Positions 34,879 through 43,898 of a stretch of 64,000 nt of DNA are shown one piece after another. The translations under genes and the position numbers were made by a program. The stretch comes from DASQUK01 sp963717085. Its GTDB lineage: Bacteria; Actinomycetota; Acidimicrobiia; Acidimicrobiales; VFJN01. Where the stretch lies: the NCBI GenBank assembly GCA_963717085.1, contig CAVQVM010000011.1, forward strand, positions 310,001 through 374,000, read 5' to 3'. The notes beneath the pieces were generated by a model. That model was not told the origin of the DNA and searched no databases. It saw only the letters and a program-made list of their open reading frames with translations. Position 1 is the first letter of the stretch; the number at the start of each line of letters is the position of its first letter.

Positions 34879-36041
34879 GACCGACTCCTCAGCCGATATC
34901 TTCGGATGTAATTGCCAATGGTTGCGAACGTATCGCTCACGAAGACCCGCCTCTCTCCCGGGCGCCAGTTGTACCAACGGTCGGAGCCCCGAAGCCGTAG
35001 GACGCTCGCCGCGGAACGACCGACCGACGGCCAGGGAGCGCCGGCCCGGCGGGCCGCTGGAGCACCCTTGATCACCGCCGCCAAGTGGATCAGCTCGTTC
35101 GCCAGATGGCGGGCCGTGGTGTGAGGGAGGTCATCGGGCACGACGGGCTCGAAGTCGGAATCGAGCGCCAGGCTCGCCGCCCACGAGGGATAATCCAAAC
35201 CGCGGTGCCGAGACAGCGCGATGCTGCCCCACGGTCGGCCGTTCATCTCCATGAACCATGGACGGCCCTGACTGTCTCGGATGAACTCCATCATGAACAG
35301 GCCGTGCCACCCGGCCTCCTCGAGAAACAGCTCTACGCGACGGCGCAAGGACGCGTCGACGGGGATGGACCGGCAGGCACTTGATCCCGAACCGCGGGGG
35401 TTGACCATCCGGATGCGTTGGTGCGCACTCCAGGCCCGGACGCCCCGCCCAGTGGCCAACCCGAAGATGCCCTCACCCGTACCTGCGACCATCTGCTGCA
35501 CGAAGACCGCTCCACCGATCCGCTCCTCGGCCCGCCGGACGTCGGCTGGAGTCCAGGCGACGATCGGGTTTGGTCTCTGGAGTCGGCCATCCGCCTCGAC
35601 TATGGCCATGGCCGGCTTGACCATCCACGGAGGATCCTCGCCGACACCGTCGGTCGGCACGAGCAATTCCGATCGTGCTGCCAGTTCGATCTGAATGCGC
35701 TTGTCGAGCGCCAACTGTGCCAGCGAACCCGTCGGTCCGACGACAGTCATGGAGACATCATCGGCAGCCAAGCGGTCCGCGACCCAAATGGCGGCATCCT
35801 CGAGCGGCATCAAGGTCGCCGGTCCGTATTGGTCTAAAACCCGTCGGACATCGACCAGCGTGCGCTTGACGTCCTCCTCTGGCGGGCACACGCCGACCAC
35901 CCTCACTCCCCGGACCCTCTGCATTGGGACGCGACCGCCACCGCGAGCGACGGCGACAACATCGAACCCGTTGTCGCGGAGACTCCACGCTGACTCGATG
36001 GCCGCCCAGGCATCGGCAAAGAGGATGAGGACGCGCTTCAT
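34875..36041 (-). CDS. ATP-grasp ligase-like protein
   Basis: This 388-residue protein starts with a Rossmann-like preATP-grasp domain (MKRVLILFADAWAAIESAWSL) and continues with ATP-grasp features: ALDKRIQIELA, PWMVKPAM (ATP-binding Lys), GAVFVQQMVAGTGEG and GLFMMEFIRDSQGRPWFMEMNGRPWGS with the metal-binding Glu/Asn. It would form a carboxylate-amine or similar bond using ATP. Placed between a deacetylase and a PHP phosphoesterase, with 4-bp overlaps at both ends, it probably modifies a deacetylated amino sugar or its carrier. The substrate is not known. Confidence 0.85.
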   Translation of the reverse strand: MKRVLILFADAWAAIESAWSLRDNGFDVVAVARGGGRVPMQRVRGVRVVGVCPPEEDVKRTLVDVRRVLDQYGPATLMPLEDAAIWVADRLAADDVSMTVVGPTGSLAQLALDKRIQIELAARSELLVPTDGVGEDPPWMVKPAMAIVEADGRLQRPNPIVAWTPADVRRAEERIGGAVFVQQMVAGTGEGIFGLATGRGVRAWSAHQRIRMVNPRGSGSSACRSIPVDASLRRRVELFLEEAGWHGLFMMEFIRDSQGRPWFMEMNGRPWGSIALSRHRGLDYPSWAASLALDSDFEPVVPDDLPHTTARHLANELIHLAAVIKGAPAARRAGAPWPSVGRSAASVLRLRGSDRWYNWRPGERRVFVSDTFATIGNYIRRYRLRSRS

Positions 36042-36727
36042 CGCCACCGCTTCGCGATCCCACTGAGCTGCGTGCGGAGGCGCTCGCGGGCGTGACGGGC
36101 GGCGAGCACAGACTGCCGGATCGAATGTGGCGTGTCTCCGGCTCGGACGGTGTATCGAGGCTGAAACCACGCCCCGGGTCGCGCCCGACGCGCATCGCTC
36201 GAATAGACGACTCGATACTCAAGCTCCCGCAACGCCGCCAGGACTCGGCGGTCGTACTGTCCAAGGGGAAGAGCGGCAGCGTCTACAGTCGCTCCGGAAG
36301 CCTCAGCAATCGCCTGCCTCGCGTCGAGTAGCTCGACTCGGCGCTCGTGGTCAGAGAGTCCTCGCCATGACCGATGGTTCATCCCGTGCGTACCGATGGT
36401 CATGTGCTGGGCCGACAGGGCCCGCACGCCGTCGACATCGACGCTGCCCGGCGCGCCGAGCCGCCCGGCCACGATGAAGAAGTCGGCCTCGATACCTCGC
36501 TCGGTGAGGGCAGGCAGAGCGACCTCCACATCGGACACATTGCCATCGTCGAAGCTCACCCGAACATCCAGCCGATCGTGAAGCTCGTCCAGGATGCCGA
36601 GGAACGAGTTGCGGTCGATCCAATAGTCGTGCTCACCTGGCTCGAGGGACCGCCTTGGCGTTCCGATGCCGTGAAAGTTGAGATTGATCACGTCACTCCC
36701 GCGTCGAGCAACCAACCCCACGGACAT
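36038..36727 (-). CDS. polysaccharide deacetylase (NodB-like)
   Basis: This 229-residue protein has NodB motifs: VSFDDGN (motif 1, catalytic Asp and metal Asp) and IGTHGMNHRSW (motif 2; H-x3-H). It has no signal peptide or membrane segment, so it acts in the cytoplasm or as part of an assembly complex. ATG 36727 follows AGGAG; GTG 36730 is an alternative. It heads the deacetylase-ATP-grasp-PHP unit, whose promoter should lie in 36728-37018. Confidence 0.87.
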   Translation of the reverse strand: MSVGLVARRGSDVINLNFHGIGTPRRSLEPGEHDYWIDRNSFLGILDELHDRLDVRVSFDDGNVSDVEVALPALTERGIEADFFIVAGRLGAPGSVDVDGVRALSAQHMTIGTHGMNHRSWRGLSDHERRVELLDARQAIAEASGATVDAAALPLGQYDRRVLAALRELEYRVVYSSDARRARPGAWFQPRYTVRAGDTPHSIRQSVLAARHARERLRTQLSGIAKRWR

Positions 36728-37018
36728 CACAGCGTCTCCTGGGAATGAATTGACCGCGATTCGCGGAGCAAACCAGTCATTACTCGCGGCTTACCCAACA
36801 TGCCAAAACCACCCGTTCCTCGTCCCGCGGAACGGGTAATCCGCCGTACCGCCAACCTCTACACTATACTACATGCCACAAGCCCCCGCGCCACTCTTGG
36901 ATTTGTGTTCTCACGAGGCGCGTTTTGGGCCCATTCGGCCTCCGGTGTAGCCATGCGGCCCGGGGCCAGGGCTGACTCTTCAAACGTCGCTGAGTCCCTG
37001 GCACGAGTCGCAACTACG
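36728..37018. other. intergenic region without a gene
   Basis: This stretch of about 290 bp has lower GC than the surroundings and open frames without family resemblance or ribosome binding sites. It must hold the promoter of the deacetylase operon. No 11-bp-phased array like sites A-D is found here. Confidence 0.5.
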
Positions 37019-37303
37019 TCACTCGGTAAATGTGTACGGCGTTTCCGTGGGCGAATTCATCCACGAATTGGCCGTTCCACATGGTCGGCGTCCGGTCTCC
37101 GATAGCACCTTCAACGGTGGAACCAGCGGCGCTGAGGGTGACGTCGCCACCCCGCGCTTCCCGTCGTGTTTGCGCGAGCGAACAGATACCGGCCTACGCG
37201 CTGATGCGCGGTTGCCGGGGTCGTATTGATGCGACTGGTCGATGTTGCCATACCGAATCAGGTACTGAGCATCATATGCCGGCATGCCTTGTAGGTCGCT
37301 CAT
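37019..37303 (-). pseudogene. C-terminal fragment of a secreted carbohydrate-active protein
   Basis: Read across two one-base shifts the minus strand gives YDAQYLIRYGNIDQSHQYD, then TAHQRVGRYLFARANTTG, then DVTLSAAGSTVEGAIGDR, and finally TMWNGQFVDEFAHGNAVHIY with RVT and a stop near 37019. The ending (a strand with F-x-D-x-F-A then AVHIYR) resembles the C-terminal beta-sandwich of many glycoside hydrolases. There is no start or catalytic domain upstream; the Wzy-like gene ends at 37354. I take it as a relic, or the end of a gene damaged by sequence errors. Confidence 0.4.
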
Positions 37304-37353
37304 TCTGGCAGTGTCCGCGGTTTGGACGCGCTACATCGCTCCATCAGTGCCGG

Positions 37354-39535
37354 TCATGGAGAGGTCGGGGTCGTCGTAGTCGTCGGGGTCGTCGTAGTCG
37401 TCGGGGTCGTCGTAGTCGTCGGGGTCGTCGTAGTCGTGGTTATCGTCGTCGTGGTGGTCGGTGGCGCCGGCACGGTTGGGGGTGTGGTGGTCGCCGTCGG
37501 ACCGGCAGTTGGCGATGGCGTGGGCGGCGACGAAGGGAATGGCGGGGAGCTGGGGCGCGAACTGGCGGACGTCTGGCTCTCGCTCCGCAAGAGGCGAGTG
37601 GTCATCGCGTTCGCTGGCCGAGCCGCGATCATGGTCCGGGGGCGGATAGCGTTACCCGCCGGCGGAGGTGAGGTAGTGCTGGTGCTGGTCGGGGTCGTCG
37701 TCGATGTGCTCGTTGGCGTGCGCAGTGTGGGGGTGAGGATCGGCGCCACGGCCACCTCCGGATCATTGCGACCCTTGTCGAAGGTGAAGGGCATGACTAC
37801 GAGCACCGCGACAGCGACCCCTGCGCCGACGAGGGCGACAATGCGGTGCAGATCGCGAACGTTGGTGCGCCCATCTTCAGCCGGGATACGCCCCGAGTGG
37901 CCACTCGGCGACCGGCCCGCGATGGCGGAGGGCTCGGTGTCAAACACCTCCAGCCACTGGAACTCCTCGCCGGCGCCGTGCCCCCCGTTGCCGGCTTGTC
38001 CGGCATCACCGCCGTGCCCGCTGAGCGCCGCCCCCGCGGGAAGGAGGGCGCCGGTGACCGAGGGGGTCGCAATCTCCCCGCGCAGATCCCATGCGGGTGC
38101 TTCGACGACGCAATTCGGTAGCACCGCCCGAGGAGGATCACAGTCGGCTTCAACCGGTGGTGCGGCCCCCGTTCGGCGCTCCGCAGTCCGCTGCATTGTC
38201 CGCAGGGCCCCAGCCACGCCGAGGCATAGAGGGATGAAGCCGGCGAACATCAGGAACGAGAAGGCGTCGAAGGTAAACGCCGCCACGGCGCCGGCCAAGC
38301 TCGTGGCCGCCATCGCCTGCCCGAGATCGCGGATGGCGGGGTCCGTGGTTCGGTGACGAGTGCCCCGGCCGAGGAAGGCAGTCGCCAGCAGGTAAGCGAT
38401 CACGACCGACAGCCCGACGAGCCCGATCTCGATGACCGATAAGAGATACTGGTTGTCGAGGATGATGTAGCGGTTCGAGAGAAAGGTCCCGGGGCCTCGT
38501 CCGAGCCAGGGGGAGTGTCGTATGTACTCACCGACGACCTTGTAGTCGTCGGTGCGGTAGGTGATGCTCGAGTCCGATCCCGCCGTGACGAACAGATTCC
38601 GGATAGTGCCGAGAAGTCCGGGCGTCGTGGCATAGATCAGCACGATGAATGCCGCCAGCCGCCCCCAATGCGCGAGGCCGGAGCCTCGGGTCCAACCCGA
38701 CGAAGATCACGATGATGGCAACGACCGCCGCAAGAACCGCGGAGCGTGACACGGCAACCGGGATCCCTATCGCGATCGCCGCCACTGGCAGCCACCGTCG
38801 GATTGGTGAACGGGCAAGATCGAAGCGAGCTAGGTGCAGAGCGAAGGGCAGCGCCATGGCGATGACGCAGCCGAACTCGATCGGATGGGTGGCCGTGCCG
38901 GCCGGTCGACGGAAGCCCTCGCGGTCTTGGATCGAGACGAGCTCGGCGTTCTCGTGTAGGCCGGGAATGCGGTTCGCTAGGTCAGCGAGATCTATGCCAG
39001 AGCGGAACTGGAGAAACCCAACGACCGCCATGATCGCAACCGCCGCAACGAGGGTGCGCAGCACACGGTAGAGCTCGGCTCGATCACGAAGACCCTCGGC
39101 CGCCAGGAGAGCCACACCGGCCCAGGACAGGACCTGAAGCAGCGCTCGATCTGAGCCCAATAACTCGCCCCCTGGCACGGGCCGAAAGTGGAGGACCGCG
39201 TAGCCCAAGAGGATCGTGCCGACCAGCAGACCCATCACCACCCGCACGGCCACTGCCGTGCGGCACAGGTAGTCGCCCGGTGTGAGCACAGCCACACCCC
39301 AGAGCATGAGGGCGACCAAGCCGGTTACCGTAGCGGGCGTACCCACGCCACCGAGAGGCCCGATGATGTGGGTTGGTGGGATCAGAACCAGGAGGACGGC
39401 GTAGAGCCTGATGACCCTGACCGGGGCGCCGCGATCAAGGCGACCACTTGATCCGGCTCCTCTGGCAGCGCGGTACCGGAGGCCTCCGTGGCGATGCTCA
39501 CGGGCTCCGGTCGGTCGTCGGCCGCCTGTGTCCAT
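37354..39535 (-). CDS. Wzy/WaaL-like polymerase or ligase with Thr-rich tail (frameshift near 38675)
   Basis: The N-terminal part (to about 38680) has seven or more membrane segments (IRLYAVLLVLIPPTHIIG, AVLAAVVAIIVIFVGLD). One extra base near 38675 shifts the frame; repaired it reads GGFIVLIYATTPGLLGT and the large outer loop TYRTDDYKVVGEYIRHSPWL then GRGPGTFLSNRY, the Wzy/O-antigen-ligase signature region. After the last core helix comes a tail of about 240 residues with a further membrane segment (LHRIVALVGAGVAVAVLVV) and a Ser/Thr/Pro-rich end finishing in PTTTTT repeats. It probably polymerises or ligates the polysaccharide. ATG 39535 lies 2 bp after the preceding stop at 39538. Confidence 0.78.
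37367..37438 (-). repeat. 18-bp coding tandem repeat (PTTTTT x4)
   Basis: Four 18-bp units start at 37367, 37385, 37403 and 37421; on the minus strand they encode Pro-Thr5 at the very end of the Wzy-like protein. The motif is close to the APTTTTT repeat at 2317-2445, which hints at a common type of extracellular linker in this organism. Confidence 0.85.
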
Positions 39536-39537
39536 TG

Positions 39538-40534
39538 TCAGCCCGAAACTCGCTGGGTGGCTTGTGCGCCGACGACTCCTGCTTCCCTGGCACCTGCTGA
39601 AACGTCTTCTGCCACGACGGTTCCTGCTTCGATGACTCCGCAGTCAACCGCCGTCCGCCGCGCCGGCTCCTGCTTCGATGACTCCCGGCTTCGAACCGCC
39701 TTTCGCCGCGCCGGCTCCTGCTTCGAACACCTCGCGTTCCACCGACTTCCGCCGCGCCGACTCCCGCTTCGATGGCTCCCCCCGCGCCAACCGCAGGGCC
39801 GGCAGAATCCCGGACCAACTCGCTCTGCGGGACCCGTTTGAGGCGCCTCCTTCGGTGCCCAAACTGGCGGCGTCCGAAACGACGGGGCCCGCCTCCGCGG
39901 TCGGCTGTGCCGTCCGCCGCCGGGCAATGGCTTCGGCGAGCACCGCGATCCCGAGCGTGCCCAGCGTGCCGACCGCCAATGCTGCGATCGCCGCTCGCAT
40001 GGTGCTGCCGTACATGGCGGTGGCCGTCGACGGAGGTTCCAGAGGGGTACTGGTAACTAAGTACTCGGGGTCGGCACCCTCGTCCTGCTGGAGCTCCAAC
40101 AGGACCGCGTCGACTTCCGTGAGCACGATCTCCGTAGATCGGATGGCGGCTTCGGGATTCGGACCCTGCCCCGTCACCTCGACGACAGGACCGCGCTCCA
40201 AGCGGTTGGCTGCAACGTCGTAACCGGTCACGCCCTGCGATTCGAACTCGGCACGCTTCGAGTCGCTGTCCATGACGCGGGCGAGGATGTCGGACACGAC
40301 GGCGAGGTCGCCATAGCGGGCAAACGGGCCTACGACGGGCGGCGGCACCGACTCGGGAAGGTCATTGACGTCAGGGGGTTCGGGTGGGCTCAAGAGCAAG
40401 ATCGAGCCTGTGGCCTCGTACGTGGGGGAAGAAAATTGGAACGCAGCCACGAGCCCGAGGAGGGTGAGTAGTGCGGCAGGAGCGGTCACGCGCCAGTGGC
40501 GAAAGAGCAGCCGCAGTACGGATAGCACGTCCAT
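39538..40534 (-). CDS. Wzz-like chain-length / polysaccharide co-polymerase (frameshift in C-terminal repeats)
   Basis: The protein has TM1 (about 15-33, VTAPAALLTLLGLVAAFQF), an extracytoplasmic domain with YEATGSILLLSPPEPPDVN, TM2 (about 178-200, IAALAVGTLGTLGIAVLAEAI) and a basic cytoplasmic tail, as in Wzz/BY-kinase adaptors without the kinase. The tail has repeats SKRESARRKSV in the first frame and SKQEPARRKAV and SKQEPARRTAV in the next, so one extra base near 39740 splits it. The repaired frame stops at 39538, 2 bp before the wzy ATG. Its RBS AGGGGG sits in a CGAGCCC/GGGTCTCG hairpin. Confidence 0.75.
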
Positions 40535-40758
40535 CGAGACCCCCTAGGGCTCGTTCTTCGAAACTGAACTCGAGAGAGCCACTGGTTCCCTCTCGCCGCC
40601 AACGGCTGCTGGACGAGCACCCATTTCCGAGCTCACCCGATCGGCTTGATGCTTCCACCGACTCCCTCGTGCTGACGGCCGCGTCCACCGATCCGGTGGT
40701 CGATGGCGAGGGACGGATCCCCTGCGCGAGACCGCCCGACGGTGGACACTCGCCCCTT

Positions 40759-40884
40759 TCACGCCGCCCCCCGTCGCACAACGACACGAGCAAACTCAAG
40801 CAGACAACGAGACCCCGTGGGCCGCCATGGCTCGCCGTTGCGTTCCGGCAGGCCGATCGACACGAGCGGTTCGGCGGTGGTCAT
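40759..40884 (-). pseudogene. N-terminal stub of a family 2 glycosyltransferase
   Basis: An ATG overlapping the flippase stop (TAATG) begins MTTAEPLVSIGLPERNGE, which matches the start of the GT2 gene at 42969-43898 (STAAEPLVSIGLPVRNGE). After about 20 codons the similarity ends and the frame drifts to a stop at 40759. A full GT2 gene was evidently deleted here. The rest of the 350-bp gap to the wzz start has no gene I can support. Confidence 0.65.
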
Positions 40885-42620
40885 TAGCTGAGCTCCTCCG
40901 CACGGGCGGGGACGAGGGGGATGAGAGCGAACGCGCGCCTGCCCCATCGCCGCCTCTGTTCGGATGGGATGACAATCGCGACGTACACGAGCAGACCCGC
41001 ACTCCCGGCTGCCACCAGCTGGAAGAAGTTCGACCCGGTCGTCAGGTGGGCAACGAAACCGCAGCTGGCGGCACCCACGATGGTGGCGGACACTGGGCGG
41101 ACGAGCGTCGCCGTGATCGGTCGAAGATGCACGCCGACGCGACGGAGTGCGGCAAAGGCCAGCGGTAGCGCGACAAGCGTCGCTACGAGGGCGTGGGCGA
41201 CCGCCGTACCGCGAATCCCGTCAATCCGCGTGCCGATCAGAAGCGCCGGGACGAGTGCGGCGGCCCAGCCCAGGTTGAGCCAGAGGGCGGCCCGTGTCGC
41301 GCCGGCACCGGTCAGGATGTCGATGGCCAGCTGGGTCAACATCCGGACAACACCGAGGATGATGAGAAAGCGCAGTACGGGAGCGGATGGGGCCCACGTC
41401 CCCCCGTAGAGCAGCTCGATCAAGGTTGGGGCGAGCACGGCAATGAGGAATCCGATCGGAAGCACACCGGTGACGAGCAACGTGATCGACCGGTGCACCG
41501 CCGGTGACAGGGCGCCGTCCTCCTCGGAGAGCCGCGAGAAGCTGGGGACCGACACCCATCGGATGGCCGTGCCTATGACACTCGGCGCCCAGCTGGAAAC
41601 GTTGAACGCCAGGAGATAGAAGCCCAGCGCGGTCGCGCCCAGGATCCGGCCGACCAGCAGGTAGTCGATGTTGATTAGGACCGCCTCCACTCCCAGCGCG
41701 AGGGCCAAGGGCAGACCGAAGCGCATCAGCCGCCGGGCGACGGCCCGGTCGAAGCCGACCCGCCACGGCATGCGGGCCGCCCAGAGGATGAACCCGCCGG
41801 TGATGACCGCCCCGGCCACCTGGCCGCCGGCGAAGCTGAGAGCTCCGGCGTCATGCATCGCCAGCGAGATGGCCACAGCCACGTTTGCGAGCAGGCCGAA
41901 GAAGTTCGCGATCGTGATGCGGTGGTGCTGGAACGTCCGCAACAGCGACGCCGCTCGTACCGCAGTCACCCCGTCAACAAGGATCACCATCGTAAGTAGC
42001 CGGACGACAGGTGCCGCTTCGGGGCTGCCGGCCAGGCTGGCGAATGCCGGCGCCAGCACCCAGAACAAGCTGTAGATCACGACGCTGAACGCCAGGGCCA
42101 GGGTGGTGGCCGTAGGTGCCATTTGCTCCAGGCGACCCCGCCACTGGACGGTGGCGGCAATCAGCCCAACGTCGTTCACGTGCATCACGAAGTACATGGC
42201 GCTGAGGGCGATGGCGTAGACCCCAAAGTCCTCCGGTGTGAGCAGTCGGGCCAGGACCATGCCGAGTGCCAGTCCACCGAGCCGCGTCGATGTGGCCCCG
42301 ATCAGGCTCCACCGCAGCCCCTTGCCCGCCGCCCGGCCGATCGAGCTGGTGGCCGGTTCGGTTTCTGGACTGTCGTCGGTCTGGGTGACCGGGGTGTCGT
42401 GACCCGACCCGTTGGACCCCTCCGCCGTTCTCGCGTCCGCGCCAGCCACCGCCTCGTGGAGTGCTCTGGCTGCTCCGCGTGCCTCGGCCCTGATCTGCCA
42501 CGCGAGGGGCGCGCTGTCGGTCGCGACGGTTGGATCGAGCGCAGCTGTCTGTGACGCCAGACGGTCCTCGATAGCGAGGCCCCCGCCAGAACCTCGACCT
42601 CCCGCCACTGTCGTCACCAC
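40884..42620 (-). CDS. Wzx-like polysaccharide flippase
   Basis: This 578-residue protein has an Ala/Ser/Thr-rich N-terminal extension of about 95 residues, then 12-14 membrane segments beginning GKGLRWSLIGATSTRLGGLA and LTPEDFGVYAIALSAMYFV, characteristic of the RfbX/Wzx branch of MOP flippases. It would move undecaprenyl-linked repeat units across the membrane for the Wzy-like enzyme. The GTG start at 42620 is followed by a second GTG. Array C and a promoter-like block lie 130-260 bp upstream, implying a leader of about 150 nt. Confidence 0.9.
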   Translation of the reverse strand: MVTTVAGGRGSGGGLAIEDRLASQTAALDPTVATDSAPLAWQIRAEARGAARALHEAVAGADARTAEGSNGSGHDTPVTQTDDSPETEPATSSIGRAAGKGLRWSLIGATSTRLGGLALGMVLARLLTPEDFGVYAIALSAMYFVMHVNDVGLIAATVQWRGRLEQMAPTATTLALAFSVVIYSLFWVLAPAFASLAGSPEAAPVVRLLTMVILVDGVTAVRAASLLRTFQHHRITIANFFGLLANVAVAISLAMHDAGALSFAGGQVAGAVITGGFILWAARMPWRVGFDRAVARRLMRFGLPLALALGVEAVLINIDYLLVGRILGATALGFYLLAFNVSSWAPSVIGTAIRWVSVPSFSRLSEEDGALSPAVHRSITLLVTGVLPIGFLIAVLAPTLIELLYGGTWAPSAPVLRFLIILGVVRMLTQLAIDILTGAGATRAALWLNLGWAAALVPALLIGTRIDGIRGTAVAHALVATLVALPLAFAALRRVGVHLRPITATLVRPVSATIVGAASCGFVAHLTTGSNFFQLVAAGSAGLLVYVAIVIPSEQRRRWGRRAFALIPLVPARAEELS

Positions 42621-42749
42621 TCAGGCCTCGTCTTGATGGCGAGACAATCCCTGCCGCTCATCGAAGTGGAGTCAACCCAGCGCGGACCGCGGTCGAGCAC
42701 CATCACTGGCTCATGCTCTTGATCCACGCGCCCGGGCTGGGCCGATGTC

Positions 42750-42841
42750 GCGCTGAGCCACCGCGCGTCGTGCTTGGTCGCGGAGAGACCACAATGCCGC
42801 CCTTGTTTCGTCGTCCCGTCCGGGTAAGTGTCCCCGGGCGG
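42750..42841 (-). promoter_or_regulatory. promoter block shared with site D
   Basis: Reading on the minus strand from site C, a hairpin with loop GACACTTAC, then ACAAGGGCGGCATTGTGG, then AAGCACGACGCGC, match the sequence downstream of site D (GACACTGAC, ACAAGGGCGGCATAGTGG, AAGCACGGCGCGC) in order and at nearly equal spacing. CATTGT/CATAGT could be the -10. The conserved order suggests a copied promoter. Confidence 0.6.
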
Positions 42842-42881
42842 GTTTAAGCCCCGCTGAAGGGAAGCTGAGGGACCGCTGAAG
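42842..42881 (-). promoter_or_regulatory. quadruple 11-bp-phased heptamer array, site C
   Basis: On the plus strand GTTTAAG, GCTGAAG, GCTGAGG and GCTGAAG start at 42842, 42853, 42864 and 42875, exactly 11 bp apart. The orientation relative to the downstream flippase gene is the same as at sites A, B and D. The array sits in the 348-bp gap between the flippase start and the 3' end of the next GT2 gene; no gene is seen in this gap. Confidence 0.78.
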
Positions 42882-42968
42882 AGGCGCGCAAACAGGCTGG
42901 AGAGCCGAGACTCGACGGCGATGACGGGCTGCTTGCACACCCGGCCAGATGCAGGAACGGAGCGATTG

Positions 42969-43898
42969 TCAACGTCCCTTGGGTGACGTCGACGCTAGGC
43001 CGGGCAGTCGAGAGGCGGGTTGCGACACGAGGGCGGCGAGCTTGTGGCTCCGCCGAACTGTGGTGGCGCGCTGCCGGCGCAGGAACATCCTTACGACCGC
43101 CACATTCGCCTGCCGACGTTCGCCGGGACTGAGGTCGGCTTCGCGGACCGCTGCCAGCAGCTCGCGGCACTGAAGGGTCGTCGCCACCTTGGCCTGCCAC
43201 GGTGGAACGCCGAGCCGTCGGGCCGTCACCGCCAGCCGCGGGAACGAGCCTGAGCGGCGGTAGGAGAGAACCTGGCCGACGTGGCCGAACGGGCCGGCCA
43301 GCGCCAGCCGGGCGGCGAAGATCTGGTCCTCGAACAGCATGATGGGTCTGGCCAGTTGGGTGACGGCGGCCGGCCGCATCATCCCGTACAAGGGATCGAG
43401 CAGGAGGTGGCTCTCGTTCAGCAGGCGCAGCATCTCCGTGAATCGCTCGACCGGTCGAGTGGACCGCAACCGAGTGTCGTCATAGCTCGCCGATTCCGCC
43501 GCTCCATCCGGACCGACGTGGCCCTGCTGGGTGGTGACGAGGATCAGGGCGGCGTCGTCGTCGAGAGCCTCGACGCACCGCGAGACATAGGTCGGCGTCA
43601 ACCGGTCGTCGTCTCCCATCCAGTTGAAGTAGGTGCCGCGGGCCAGGTGCAGCACGGTGTTGAAGTTGGCAACCAGGCCGACGTCCTGCGACTGCCGGTG
43701 GTAGCGGACCCGGGCGTCGGACCGGGCGAACTGGCGGCAGATCTCCTCGGTGCCGTCATCCGACGCGTTGTCGGAGATCACCAGCTCGAGACGACCGTGG
43801 TCCTGGTCCAGCACCGATCCCACCGCTTCGCCCAGGTAGCGTTCGCCGTTTCGCACGGGCAGCCCGATCGACACGAGAGGCTCGGCCGCGGTGCTCAC
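42969..43898 (-). CDS. family 2 glycosyltransferase
   Basis: This 309-residue GT-A enzyme has PLVSIGLPVRNGERYLGEAV, ELVISDNASDDGTEEI and WMGDDDRLTP (metal-binding DDD). It lacks membrane segments. The GTG start at 43898 overlaps the stop of the upstream Cys-rich gene by 4 bp (GTGA), so it closes the operon that begins at 48764. A deleted relative of this gene is found after the flippase (40759-40884). Confidence 0.88.
   Translation of the reverse strand: MSTAAEPLVSIGLPVRNGERYLGEAVGSVLDQDHGRLELVISDNASDDGTEEICRQFARSDARVRYHRQSQDVGLVANFNTVLHLARGTYFNWMGDDDRLTPTYVSRCVEALDDDAALILVTTQQGHVGPDGAAESASYDDTRLRSTRPVERFTEMLRLLNESHLLLDPLYGMMRPAAVTQLARPIMLFEDQIFAARLALAGPFGHVGQVLSYRRSGSFPRLAVTARRLGVPPWQAKVATTLQCRELLAAVREADLSPGERRQANVAVVRMFLRRQRATTVRRSHKLAALVSQPASRLPGLASTSPKGR

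Noticed and set aside
36800..37105. A 101-codon plus-strand gene in the deacetylase upstream region
   Set aside because: It has no family resemblance or ribosome binding site, and its composition is Arg/Ser-rich like a shadow frame.
37322..38356. A Val-rich plus-strand frame with VVVVGV repeats
   Set aside because: It is the complement of the PTTTTT repeats and tail of the Wzy-like gene.
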